A stretch of 64,000 nucleotides of DNA. Source: Ehretia macrophylla. Taxonomy: Eukaryota > Streptophyta > Magnoliopsida > Boraginales > Ehretiaceae. Below the pieces are notes generated by a model. It saw only the letters and a list, made by a program, of their open reading frames with translations, was not told where the DNA came from and made no database searches. Position numbers and translations under genes: made by a program. Positions 47,976 to 58,215 of this stretch are shown one piece after another; within the stretch, counting starts at the first letter, position 1, and each line of letters begins with the position of its first letter. The stretch covers positions 82,093,190 to 82,157,189 of the forward strand of contig CM075769.1 of the NCBI GenBank assembly GCA_037974665.1, read 5' to 3'.

Positions 47976-48094
47976 GGGGTGCAACACGAGGACTTCCCAG
48001 GGGGTCATCCATCCTAGTACTACACTATCCCAAGCTCGCTTAACTTCGGAGTTCTGATGGGATCCGGTGCATTAGTGCTGGTATGATCGCACCC
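47976..48094 (-). rRNA. 5S rRNA: 5S rRNA gene, copy 72
   Basis: G87A (C box), A71U, G68U and C67A (IE), U59A (A box). Shares a three-site haplotype with copy 32. G-type flank. Confidence 0.97.
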
Positions 48095-48652
48095 GTCATG
48101 GTGGGGGTAGAATTCCTTTTTGTGTTAACAGTTCACAGTCCCAGCCTGAAGAGATGGCGCATTCAGAAGGCCCAATGCGCCTAACAACAACCCATCCTCT
48201 TCAACAACGCAGCATCCTCGCAAGACGTGATATCGACGAGTTGTAGGGCCCTCTAATATCTCGCGAGTAAGGTTGTCGTCCTTTTAATAGCTCACGACGT
48301 ACGATCCGGGGTGGAAAAACAGGGCTTAATAAGAAAAGTGGCCCGAAACTGATGAAAACGTTCGATTTTGGGCTCCAAAATGGGCACAGCGAGCAATCTG
48401 GCTGCCCCCGTCGTAGAGCTCTCAGAGAGCTTTCCATCGGTATGCTGTGCACCGTGTAACTCCTTACGGATCGAGAGTTATGGGCACCTGAGCAACGGAG
48501 ACCTAGTCAAAAGCCCTACGCCCTTGGTTTGCGGGCCCAGCCTCCACGTGAAGCGAAGTTGTCTTGCCCAAGATGCCGTGGGATTCGATAATAGAAATAT
48601 GGTGGATAAAGTATCTTGGCAACCCTAACCGGAGGAAAAAATATTGAAAAGG

Positions 48653-48771
48653 GGGATGCAACACGAGGACTTCCCAAGGGGTCACCTATCCTAGTACAAC
48701 TCTCGCCCAAGCACTCTTAACTTCGGAGTTCTGATGGGATCCGGTGCATTAGTGCTGGTATGATCGCACCC
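48653..48771 (-). rRNA. 5S rRNA: 5S rRNA gene, copy 73
   Basis: C116U, C95U and G85A (C box), A74U, C57A (A box). B-type flank, isolated in a G-type region. Confidence 0.97.
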
Positions 48772-49328
48772 GTCATGTTGAGGGCACAATTCCTTTATGT
48801 GTTAACGGTTCACAGTACCAGCCTCGAGAGATGGCTCATTCAAAAGGCCCAGTGGGCTTAAGAACAACCCATCCGCTTCAACATCGCAACATCCTCGCAA
48901 GACGTGATATCGACGCATTGTACCGGCCTCTAATGTCCCGCGAGTAAGGTTGTCGTCCTTTTAACAGCTCACGACGTACAATCCGTGACGGAAAAATAGA
49001 GCTTAATAAGAAAAGTGACCCGAAACAGATGAAAACGTTCGATTTTGGGCACCAAAAGGGGAAAAGTGAGCAAGATTGCTGCCCCCATCGTAGAGCTCTC
49101 GGAGAGCTTTCCAACGGTATGCTGTGCGCCGCGTAACTCCTTACCGATCAAAAGTTATGGGCAACGGAGCGACGGAGAGCTGGTGACAAGCCCGACGCCC
49201 TCGGTTTGCGGGCCCAGCCTCCATGTGAAGCAAGTTGTCTTGCCCAAGGTGCCGTGGGATTCGATAATAGAAGTGTGGTGGATAAAGTATCTTGGCAACC
49301 CTAACCAGAGGAAAATAAATTGAAAAGG

Positions 49329-49447
49329 GGGGTGCAACACAAGGACTTCCTAGGGGGTCACCCATCCTAGTACTACTCTCGCCCAAGCACGCTTAACTTC
49401 AGAGTTCTGAAGGGATCCGGTGCATTAGTGTTGGTATGATCGCACCC
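49329..49447 (-). rRNA. 5S rRNA: 5S rRNA gene, copy 74
   Basis: C107U, G97A (C box), C47U, A37U, G17A. Left spacer shares GAAGCAAGTTG and GAAGTGTGG with that of copy 71. G-type flank. Confidence 0.97.
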
Positions 49448-50005
49448 GTCATGGTGGGGGTAGAATTCCTTTTTGTGTTAACGGTTCACAGTCCCAGCCT
49501 AGAGAGATGGCCCATTGAGAAGGTCCAATGGGCTTAACAACAACCCATCCGCTTCAACAACGCAGTATCCTCGGAAGACGTGATTTTGACGCGTTGTAGG
49601 GCTCTCTAATGTCCCGCGAGTAAGGTTGTCGTCCTTTTAATAGCTCACGACGTACGATCCGGGGCCAAAAAACAGAGCTTAATAAGAAACGCGGCTCGAA
49701 ACTGATGAAAACGTTCGATTTTGGGCTCCAAAAAGGGCACAGCAAGCAAGCTTGCTGCGCCCGTCGTAGAGCTCTCAAAGTGCTTTCCAACGGTATGCTG
49801 TGCGCCGCGTAACTCCTTACGGATCAAAAGTTATGGGCACCAGAGCGACGGAGACTTGGTCACAAGCCCTACGCCCTCGGTTTGGGGGCCCAGCCTCCAC
49901 GTGAAACGAAGTTGTCTTGCCCAAGGTGTCGTGGGATTCGATAATAAAAATGTGGTGGATAAAGTATCTTGGCAACCCTTACCGGAGGAAAAAATATTGA
50001 AAAGG

Positions 50006-50124
50006 GGGGGGCAACAGGAGGACTTCCCAAGGGGTCACCCGTCCTTGTACTACTCTCGCCCAAGGACGCTTAACTTCAGAGTTCTGATGGGATCCGGTGC
50101 ATTAGTGTTGGTATGATCGCACCT
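50006..50124 (-). rRNA. 5S rRNA: 5S rRNA gene, copy 75
   Basis: A115C, G108C, C95U and U84C (C box), U79A, G60C (A box), C47U, G17A, G1A. G-type flank. The spacer to its right has a 9-bp deletion near 50424. Confidence 0.96.
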
Positions 50125-50673
50125 GTCATGGTGGGGGTCGAATTCCTTTTTGTGTTAATGATTCACAGTCCCAGCCTAGAGAGATGGCCCATTCAGAAGG
50201 CCCAATGGGATTAAAAACAACCCATCCGCTTCAACAACGCAGCATCCTCGGAAGACGTGATATCGACGCATTGTAGGGCCCTCTACTGTCCAGCGAGTAA
50301 GGTTGTCGTCCTTTTAACAGCTCACGACGTACGATCTGGGACGGAAAAACTGAGCATAATAAGAAAAGCGGCCCGAAACTGATGAAAACGTTCGATTTTG
50401 GGCTCCAAAAAGGGCACAGCAAGTGCGCTTGTCGTAGAGCTCTCAGAGAGCTTTTCAACGGTATGTTGTGCAACACGTAACTCCTTATAGATCAAAAGTT
50501 ACAGGCACCGGAGCGATGGATTCCTGGTCACAAGCCCCACGCCCTCGGTTTGCGGGCCCAGCCTCCACGTGAAGCGAAGTTGTCTTGCCCGAGGTGCCGT
50601 GGGATTCGATAATAGAAATTTGGTGGATAAAGTATCTTGGCAACCCTAATCGGAGGAAAAAATATTGAAAAAG

Positions 50674-50792
50674 GGGGTGCAACACGAGGACTTCCCATGG
50701 GGTCACCCATCCTTGTACTACTCTCGCCCAAGCACTCTTAACTTCGGAGTTTTAATGGGATATGGTGCATTAGTGCTGGTATGATCTCACCC
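50674..50792 (-). rRNA. 5S rRNA: 5S rRNA gene, copy 76 (AU30-31 variant)
   Basis: C95A (C box), U79A, C57A (A box), G41A, C39U, G31U, G30A, C6A. G-type flank, unlike the CATAGTG flank of copies 62, 67, 68 and 70. Confidence 0.96.
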
Positions 50793-51349
50793 GTCATGGT
50801 GGGGGTAGAATTCCATTTTGTGTTAAAGGTTCACAGTCCCAGCTTAGAGAGATGGCTCATTCAGAAGGCCCAATGGGCCTAAGAACAACCCATCCGCTTC
50901 AACATCGCAGCATCCTCGGAAGACGTGATATCGACCCATTGTACCACCCTCTAATGTCCCGCGAGTAAGGTTGTTGTCCTTTTAACAGCTCACGACGCAC
51001 GATCCGGGACGAAAAAATAGAGCTTAATAAGAAAAGTGACACAAAACTTATGAAAACGTTCGATTTTGGGCTCCAAAAAAGGGCATAGCAGCAAGCTAGC
51101 TTCCCCTGTCGTAGAGCTCTCAGAGAGCTTTCCAACTGTATGCTGTGCGCCGCGTAACTCCTTACGGATCAAAAGTTATGGGCACCGTAGCGGTGAAGAC
51201 CTGCTCACAAGCCCAACGCCTTCGGTTTGCGGGCCCGGCCTCCACGTGAAGCGAAGTTGTCTTGCCCAAGGTGCCGTGGGATTCGATAATAGAAATGTGG
51301 TGGATAAAGTATCTTGGCAACCCTAACCGGAGGAAAAAAATTGAAAATG

Positions 51350-51468
51350 GGGTTGCAACACGAGGACTTCCGAAGGGGTCACCCATCCTAGTACTACTCT
51401 CCCCCAAGCAGGCTTAACTTCGGAGTTCTGATGGGATCCGGTGCATTAGTGCTGGTATGATCGCACCC
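51350..51468 (-). rRNA. 5S rRNA: 5S rRNA gene, copy 77
   Basis: C116A, G97C and C95U (C box), C67G (IE), G58C (A box). G-type flank. Confidence 0.97.
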
Positions 51469-52025
51469 GTCATGGTGGGGGTAGAATTCCATTCTGTGTT
51501 AACGGTTCAATGTCCCAGCCTAGAGAGATGGCCCCTTCAAAAGGACCAATGGGCCTAACAACAACCCATCCGCTTCAACAACGTAGCATCCTCGCAAGAC
51601 GTGATATCGACGCATTGCAGGGTCCTCTAATGTCCAGCGAGTAAGGTTGTCGTCCTTTTAACAGCTCACGACGTATGATCTGGGACGGAAAAACAGAGTT
51701 TAATAAGAAAAGTGGCCCAAAACTGATGAAAACGTTTTATTTTGGGATCCAAAAGGGCACAACAAGCAAGCATGCTGCGCCCGTCATAGAGCTCTCGGAG
51801 AGATTTCCAAAGGTATGCTTTGCGCCGCGTAACTCCTTACGGATCAATAGTTATCGGCACCGGAGCGACAGAGACTTGGTCTCTAGCCCTACACCCTCGG
51901 TTTGCAGGCCCAGCCTCCACGTGAAGTGAAGTTGTCTTGCCCAAGGTGCCGTGGGATTCGATTATAGAAATGTGGTGGATAAAGTATCTTGGCAACCCTA
52001 ACCGGAGGAAAACAAATAGAAAAAA

Positions 52026-52144
52026 GGGGTGCAACACGAGGACTTCCCAGGGGGTCACCCATCCTAGTACTACTCTCGCCCAAGCACGCTTAACTTCGGA
52101 GTTCTGATGGGATATGGTGCATTAGTGCTAGTATGATCTCACTC
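52026..52144 (-). rRNA. 5S rRNA: 5S rRNA gene, copy 78 (AU30-31 variant)
   Basis: G31U, G30A, C15U, C6A, G2A. Control boxes intact. Last AU30-31 copy. G-type flank (GGGGTTAG). Confidence 0.97.
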
Positions 52145-52701
52145 GTCATGGTGGGGTTAGAATTCCTTTTTGTGTTAAAGGTTCACAATCCCAGCATAGA
52201 GAGATGGCTCATTCAGAAGGCCCAATGGGCCTAAGAACAACCCATCTGCTTCAACATCGCAGCATCCTCGCAAGACGTGATATCGATGGATTGTACCACC
52301 CTCTAATGTCCCGCGAGTAAGGTTGTCATCCTTTTAACAGCTCACGACGCACGATCCGGGACGAAAAAACAGAGCTTAATAAGAAAAGTGACCCGAAACT
52401 GATGAAAACGTTCGATTTTGGGCTCTAAAAAGGGCAAAGCGAGCAAGCTAGCTGCCCCCGTCATAGAGCTCTCGAAGAGCTTTCCAACGGTATGCTGTGC
52501 GCCGCGTAACTCCTTACGGATCAAAAGTTATGGGCACCGAAGCGGCGAAGACCTGGTCACAAGCCCTACACGCTTGGTTTGCGGGCCCAGCCTCCACGTG
52601 AAGCGAAGTTGTCTTGCCCAAGGTGCCGTGGGATTCGATAATAGAAATGTGGTGGAAAACGTATCTTGGCAACCCTAACCGAAGGAAAAAAATTGAAAAT
52701 G

Positions 52702-52820
52702 GGGTCGCAACACGAGGACTTCCCAGGGGGTCACCCATCCTAGTACTACTCTCCCCCAAGCAGGCTTAACTTCGGAGTTCTGATGGAATCCGGTGCATTA
52801 GTGCTAGTATGATCGCACCC
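52702..52820 (-). rRNA. 5S rRNA: 5S rRNA gene, copy 79
   Basis: C116A, A115G, C67G (IE), G58C (A box), C34U, C15U. G-type flank (CAAGGTGGGGG). Confidence 0.97.
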
Positions 52821-53377
52821 GTCAAGGTGGGGGTAGAATTCCATTCTGTGTTAACGGTTCAATGTCCAAGCCTTGAGAGATGGCCCATTCAAAAGGACCA
52901 ATGGGCCTAACAACAACCCATCCGCTTTAACAACGCAGCATCCTCGCAAGACGTGATATCGCCACATTGTAGTGCCCACTAATGTCCCGCGAGTAAGGTT
53001 GTCATCCTTTTATCAGCTCACGACGTACGATCCGGGACGGAAAAACAGAGGTTAATAAGAAAAGTGGCACAAAACTGACGAAAACGTTTTATTTTGGGCT
53101 CCAAAAGGGCACAACAAGCAAGCATGATGCGCCCATCATAGAGCTCTCGGAGAGCTTTCCAACGGTATGCTTTGCGCCGCGTAACTCCTTACGGATCAAT
53201 AGTTATCGGCACCGGAGCAACAGAGACTTGGTCTCTAGCCCTCCGCCCTCGGTTTGCAGGCCCACCCTCCACATGAAGCGAAGTTGTCTTGCCCAAGGTG
53301 CCTTGGAATTCGATTATAGAAATGTGGTGGATAAAGTATCTTGGCAACCCAAACCGGAGCAAAAAAAATTGAAAAGG

Positions 53378-53496
53378 GAGGTGCAACACGGGGACTTCCC
53401 AGGGGGTCACCCATCATAGTACTACTCTCGCCCAAGCACGTTTAACTTCGGAGTGTTGATGGGATCCGATGCATTAGTGCTGGTATGATCGTACTC
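53378..53496 (-). rRNA. 5S rRNA: 5S rRNA gene, copy 80
   Basis: C118U, U106C, G81U (C box), G56A (A box), A42C, G41A, C28U, G5A, G2A. B-type flank, degraded (CACAAATCCC). Right-hand spacer carries the AAAAATTAG form in place of CTTAATAAG. Confidence 0.96.
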
Positions 53497-54055
53497 GTCA
53501 TGTTGATGGCACAAATCCCTAATGTATTTACGGTTCACAGTCCCAGCCCAGATAGATGGCCCATTCAAAAGGCCGAATGGGCTTAACGATAACCCATCCG
53601 CTTCAACAACGCAGCATTCTCGCAAGTCGTGATATCGACGCGTTGTAGGGCCCTCTAATGTCCGACGAGTAAGGTTGTCGTTCTTTTAACAACTCACTAT
53701 GTACGTTCCGAGAAGGAAAAACAAAGAAAAATTAGAAAAGTGGGCTGAAACTGATGAAAACGTTCGATTTTGGGCTCCAAAAAAGGGCACAGCGATCAAG
53801 CTAGTTGCTCCGGTCGTAGAGCTCTCGGAGAGCTTTCCAATGGTATGCTATACACCGCATAACTCCTTACGGATCAAAAGTTATGGGCACCGAAGCGACA
53901 GAGGCTTGGTCACAAGCCCTTTGCCCTCAGTTTGCGGGCCCAGCCCCCACATGAAGCGAAGTTGTCTTTCCTAAGGTGCCGTGGGATTCGATAATAGAAA
54001 TATGGTGGATAAAGTATCTTCGCAAACCAAACCGGAGGAAAAAAAATTGAAAAGG

Positions 54056-54174
54056 GGAGTGCAACACGAGGACTTCCCAGGGGGTCACCCATCCTAGTAC
54101 TACTCTCGCCCATGCACGCTTAACTTCGGAGTTCTGATGGGATCCAGTGCATTAGTGCTGGCATGATCGCACCC
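54056..54174 (-). rRNA. 5S rRNA: 5S rRNA gene, copy 81
   Basis: C117U, U62A (A box), C29U, A13G. G-type flank. Confidence 0.97.
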
Positions 54175-54730
54175 GTCATGGTTGGGGTAGAATTCCTTTT
54201 TGTGTTAACGATTCACAGTCCCAGCCTAGAGAGATGGCCCATTCAGAAGTCCCAATGGGCTTAACAACAACCCATCCGCTTCAACAACGTAGCATCCTAG
54301 CAAGACGTGATATCGACGCGTTGTAGGGCCCTCTAATGTCCCTCATGTAAGGTTATCGTCCTTTTAACAGTTCACAACGTACGATCTGGGATAGAAAAAC
54401 AGAGCTTAATAAGAAAAGTGGCCCGAAACTGATGAAAACATTCGATTTTGGGCCCCAAATTGGGCACAGCGAGCAAGCGGCTGCGCCCGTCCTAGAGCTC
54501 TCGGTGAGCTTTCCAACGATATGCTGTGCACCGCGTAACTCCTTACATATCAAAAGTTATGGGTACCGGATCGACGAATACCTGGTCACAAGCCCCACGC
54601 CCTCGGTTTGCGGGCCCAGCCTCCACGTGAAGCGAAGTTGTCTTGCCAAGGTACCGTGGGATTCGACAATAGAAATATGGTGGATAAAGTATCTTGGCAA
54701 CCCTAACCGGAGGAAAAAAAATTGAAAAGG

Positions 54731-54849
54731 GGGGTGCAACACGAGGACTTCGTAGAGGGTCACCCATCTGAGTACTACTCTTGCCCAAGCATGCTTAACT
54801 TCGGTGTTCTAATGGGATCCGGTGCATTAGTGCTGGTATGATCGCACCA
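54731..54849 (-). rRNA. 5S rRNA: 5S rRNA gene, copy 82
   Basis: Ten changes: G98C, G97A, C94U, G81A and A80C (C box), G68A (IE), G58A (A box), U45A, C39U, G1U. Probably inactive. T-type flank. Confidence 0.95.
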
Positions 54850-55428
54850 ATCGTGTTGGGGGTAGAATTCATTTTTGTGTTAACGGTTCACAGTCCCAGC
54901 CTAGAGAGATGGCCCATTCAAAAGGCCCAATGGGCTTAACAACAACCCATCGGCTTCAACAACACAGCATCCTCGCAAGACGTGATATCGATGCATTGTA
55001 GGGCCCTCTAATGTCCCCCGAGTAAGATTGTTGTCCTTTTAAAAGCTCACGACGTATGATCCGGGATGGAAAAACATAGCTAATTAAGAAAAGTGGCCTG
55101 AAACTGATGAAAACGTTCGATTTCGGGCTCCAAAAAGGGCACAGCGAGCATGTTTGTTGCCCCCGTCATAGAGCTCTCGGAGAGCTTCCAATGGTATGCT
55201 GTGCGCCGCGTAACTACTTAAGGATCAAAAGTTATGGGCACCGGAGCGACGGAGACCTGATCACAAGCCCTATGCCCTCGGTTTGCTGGCCCAGCCTCCA
55301 CGTGAAGCGAAGTTGTCTTGCCCAAAGTGCTGTGGGATTCGATAATAGAAATGTGGTGGATAAAGTATCTTGGCAACCCTAACCGGAGGAAAAAAAATTG
55401 AAAAGTGGGGTGCAACACGAGGACTTCC

Positions 55429-55446
55429 CAGGGGGTCACCCATCCT
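55429..55446 (-). promoter_or_regulatory. C box of copy 83 (internal control region)
   Basis: RNA positions 80-97, including the core GGATGGGTGACC on the minus strand: the main TFIIIA contact in 5S genes by family knowledge. Ends in a CTG site where C95U and G97A recur in other copies. Confidence 0.85.
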
Positions 55447-55453
55447 AGTACTA

Positions 55454-55459
55454 CTCTCG
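55454..55459 (-). promoter_or_regulatory. Intermediate element of copy 83
   Basis: RNA positions 67-72, CGAGAG on the minus strand; contains one of the six CpG sites. Confidence 0.8.
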
Positions 55460-55461
55460 CC

Positions 55462-55476
55462 CAAGCACGCTTAACT
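55462..55476 (-). promoter_or_regulatory. A box of copy 83
   Basis: RNA positions 50-64, AGTTAAGCGTGCTTG on the minus strand; shared Pol III element. Contains the 57-58 CpG. Confidence 0.85.
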
Positions 55477-56081
55477 TCGGAGTTCTGATGGGATCCGGTG
55501 CATTAGTGCTGGTATGATCGCACCCGTCATGGTGGGGGTAGAATTCATTTTTGTGTTAACGGTTCACAGTCCTAGCCTAGAGAGATGGCCCATTCAGAAG
55601 GCCCAATGGGCTTAACAACAACCCATTCGCTTCAACAACGCAGCATCCTAGCAAGACGTGATATCAACGCGTTGTAGGGCCCTCTAATGTCCCGTGAGTA
55701 AGGTTGTCGTCCTTTTAACAACTCATGACGTATGATATGGGATGGAAAAACAGAGCTTAATAAGAAAAGTGGTCCGAAACTGATGAAAACGTTCGATTTT
55801 GGGCTCCAAAATGGGCACAACGAGCAAGCTTGCTGCCCCCAATGTAGAGCTCTCAGAGTGCTTTCCAACGGTATGCTGTGCGCCGCGTTACTTCTTACGG
55901 ATCAAAAGTTATGGGCACCGGAGCGACGGATACCTGGTCACAAGCCCTACGTCCTCGGTTTGCGGGCCCACCCTACACGTGACGTGAAGTTGTCTTGCCC
56001 AAGGTGCCGTGGGATTCGATAATAGAAATGTGGTGGATAAAGTATCTTGGCAACCCAAACCGGGGGAAAAAAATTGAAAAG

Positions 56082-56200
56082 TGGGTACAACACGAGGACT
56101 TCCCAGGGGGTCACCCATCGTAGTACTACTCTCGTCCAAGCACGCTTAATTTCGGAGTTCTGATGGGATCCGGTGCATTAGTCCTGGTATGATCGCACCC
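56082..56200 (-). rRNA. 5S rRNA: 5S rRNA gene, copy 84
   Basis: C119A, C114U, G81C (C box), G66A, G51A (A box), C18G. G-type flank. Confidence 0.97.
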
Positions 56201-56757
56201 GTCATGGTGGGGGTAGAATTCCATTTTGTGTTAACGGTTCACAGTCCCAGCCAAGAGAGATGGCCCATTCAGAAGGCCCAATGGACTTAACAACAACCCA
56301 TCCGCTTCAACAACACAACATCCTCGGAAGACGTGATATCGACACATTGTAGGGCCCTCTAATGTCCCACAAGTAAGGTTGTCGTCCTTTTAACGGCTCA
56401 CGACGTACGATCCGGGATGAAAAAATAGAACAAAATCAGAAAAGTGACCCGAAACTGTTGAAAACGTTCGATTTTAGGCTCCAAAAAGGGCACAACGAGC
56501 GAGCTGGCTGCCCCTAATGTAGAGCTCTCAGAGTGCTTTCCAACGGAATGCTGTACGCCGCGTAACTCCTTACGGATCAAAAGTTATGGGCCCTGAAATG
56601 ACAGAGACTTGGTCACAAGCCCTATGCCCTCGGTTTGCGGGCCCAGCCTCCACATGAACCGAAGTTGTCTTGCCCAAGGTGCCGTGGGATTCGAAAATAG
56701 AAATGTGGTGGATAAAGTATCTTCGCAATCCTAACCGGAGGAAAAAAAATTGAAATG

Positions 56758-56876
56758 GGGGTACAACATGAGGACTTCCCAGGGGGTCACCCATCCTAGT
56801 ACTACTCTCACCAAAGCACGCTTAACTTCGGAGTTCTGATAGGATCCGTTGCATTAGTGCTGGTATGATCGCACCC
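56758..56876 (-). rRNA. 5S rRNA: 5S rRNA gene, copy 85
   Basis: C114U, G108A, C67U (IE), G64U (A box), C36U, C28A. B-type flank. The spacer to its right lacks about 15 bp near 56911 (TTAACGG joined to CCTGGAG). The gene-proximal T run is only three long. Confidence 0.97.
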
Positions 56877-57419
56877 GACATGTTGATGGCACAATTCCTT
56901 TATGTGTTAACGGCCTGGAGATTGCCCATTCAGAACGCCCAATGGGCTTAACTACAACCCATCCGCTTTAACAACGCAGCAACCACGCAAGTCGTGATAT
57001 CGACGCGTTGTAGGGCCCTCTAATGTCCCGCGACTAAAGTTGTCGTCCTTTTAACAACTCACGATGTACGATCCGGGAAGGAAAAACATAGCAAAATTAG
57101 AAAAGTGGCCCGAAACTGATGAAAACGTTCTTTTTTGGGCTCCAAAAAAGGGCACAGCGAGCAAGCTACCTGCTCCTGTCGTAGAGCTCTTGGAGATCTT
57201 TCCAACGGTATGATATGCGCCGCGTACTCCTTACGGATCAAAAGTTATGGGCACCGAAGCGACAAATACTTGGTCACAAGCCCTATGCCCTCGGTTTGCA
57301 GGCCCAGCCCCCAGGTGAAGCGAATTTGTCTTGCCCAAGGTGCCGTGGGATTCGATAATAGAAATGTGGTGGATAAAGTATCTTGGCAACCCTAACCAGA
57401 GGAAAAAAAATTGAAAAGG

Positions 57420-57538
57420 GTGGTGCAACACGAGGACTTCCCAGGGGGTCACCCATCCTAGTACTACTCTCGCCCAAGCACGCTTAACTTCAGAGTTCTG
57501 ATGGGATCTAGTGCATTAGTGCTGGTATGATCGCACCC
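57420..57538 (-). rRNA. 5S rRNA: 5S rRNA gene, copy 86
   Basis: C118A, C47U, G30A, C29U. Control boxes intact; both bases of the 29-30 CpG have changed. T-type flank. Confidence 0.97.
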
Positions 57539-58079
57539 GTCATGTTGGGGGTAGAATTCCTTTTTGTGTTAATGGTTCACAGTCCCAGCCTAGAGAGATG
57601 GCCTATTCAGATGGCCCAATGGGCTTAACAACAACCCATCCGCTTCAACAATGCAGCATCCTCGCAAAACATGATATCGATACAATGTAGCGCCCTCTAA
57701 TGTCCAGCGTGTAAGGTTGTCGTCCTTTTAAAAGCTCACGACGTACGATTCGGGACGAAAAAACAGAGCTCAATAAGAAAAGTGGCCCGAAACAGATGAA
57801 AATGTTCGATTTTGGACTCCAAAAAGGGCACAGCGAGCAAGCTTGATGCACCAGTCGTAGAGCTGTCGGAGAGCTTTCCAACGGTATGCTGTGCCCCGCG
57901 TAACTCCAAACGGACCAAAAGTTATGGGCACCGGAGCGATAGAGACTTGGCCATAAGCCCAACGCCCTCGGTTTGCGGGCCCAGCCTCCACGTGAAGCGA
58001 AGTTGTCTTGCCCAAGGTGCCGTGGGATTCGATAATGGAAATGTTGTGGATAAAGTATCTTGGCAACCATAACCGGAGG

Positions 58080-58094
58080 AAAAAAAATTGAAAA
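58080..58094 (-). terminator. Pol III terminator of copy 87, exemplar
   Basis: On the minus strand, two bases after the gene, TTTT is followed by CAA and T8. Runs of four or more T terminate Pol III. The same double run lies beyond most copies; in copies 29, 35, 64 and 85 the first run is only TTT. Confidence 0.85.
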
Positions 58095-58096
58095 GG

Positions 58097-58215
58097 GGGG
58101 TGCAACACGAGGACTTCCCAGGGGGTCACCCATCCTAGTACTACTCTTGCCCAAGCACGCATAACTTTGGAGTTCTTATGGGATCCGGTGCATTAGTGCT
58201 GGTATGATCGCACCC
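58097..58215 (-). rRNA. 5S rRNA: 5S rRNA gene, copy 87
   Basis: G68A (IE), A55U (A box), G48A, C39A. T-type flank. Confidence 0.97.

Larger units (their letters stand above)
50674..52025 (-). repeat. Two-unit higher-order repeat, copy A
   Basis: Copies 76-77 with spacers, repeated 1352 bp later as copies 78-79. Shared marks: AU30-31 with C6A in genes 76 and 78; C116A, C67G, G58C in genes 77 and 79; CGACGCACGATCC; CATTCTGTGTTAACGG with TTCAATGTCC; GGATCAATAGTTATCGGCAC; CGATTATAG. Confidence 0.9.
52026..53377 (-). repeat. Two-unit higher-order repeat, copy B
   Basis: Copies 78-79 with spacers; direct duplicate of 50674-52025. Identity is high enough that rare spacer variants are retained in both, so this is among the youngest duplications in the window. 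Confidence 0.9.
55407..55525 (-). rRNA. 5S rRNA: 5S rRNA gene, copy 83 (consensus copy)
   Basis: The only copy identical to the window consensus over all 119 positions; used here as the reference. G-type flank, with AATTCATTTTT rather than AATTCCTTTTT. If any gene in this stretch is functional, this is the first candidate. Confidence 0.99.

Noticed and set aside
40234-52144. AU30-31 copies as a specialised 5S rRNA isoform
   Set aside because: No compensatory changes at 46-47, and the copies carry further damage in control boxes. A drifting amplified haplotype is the simpler explanation.
57645-58154. The longest minus-strand frame (169 codons)
   Set aside because: It begins within gene 87 and runs through the adjacent spacer; other units break the same frame. 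A chance fusion of two frames commonly open in the spacer.
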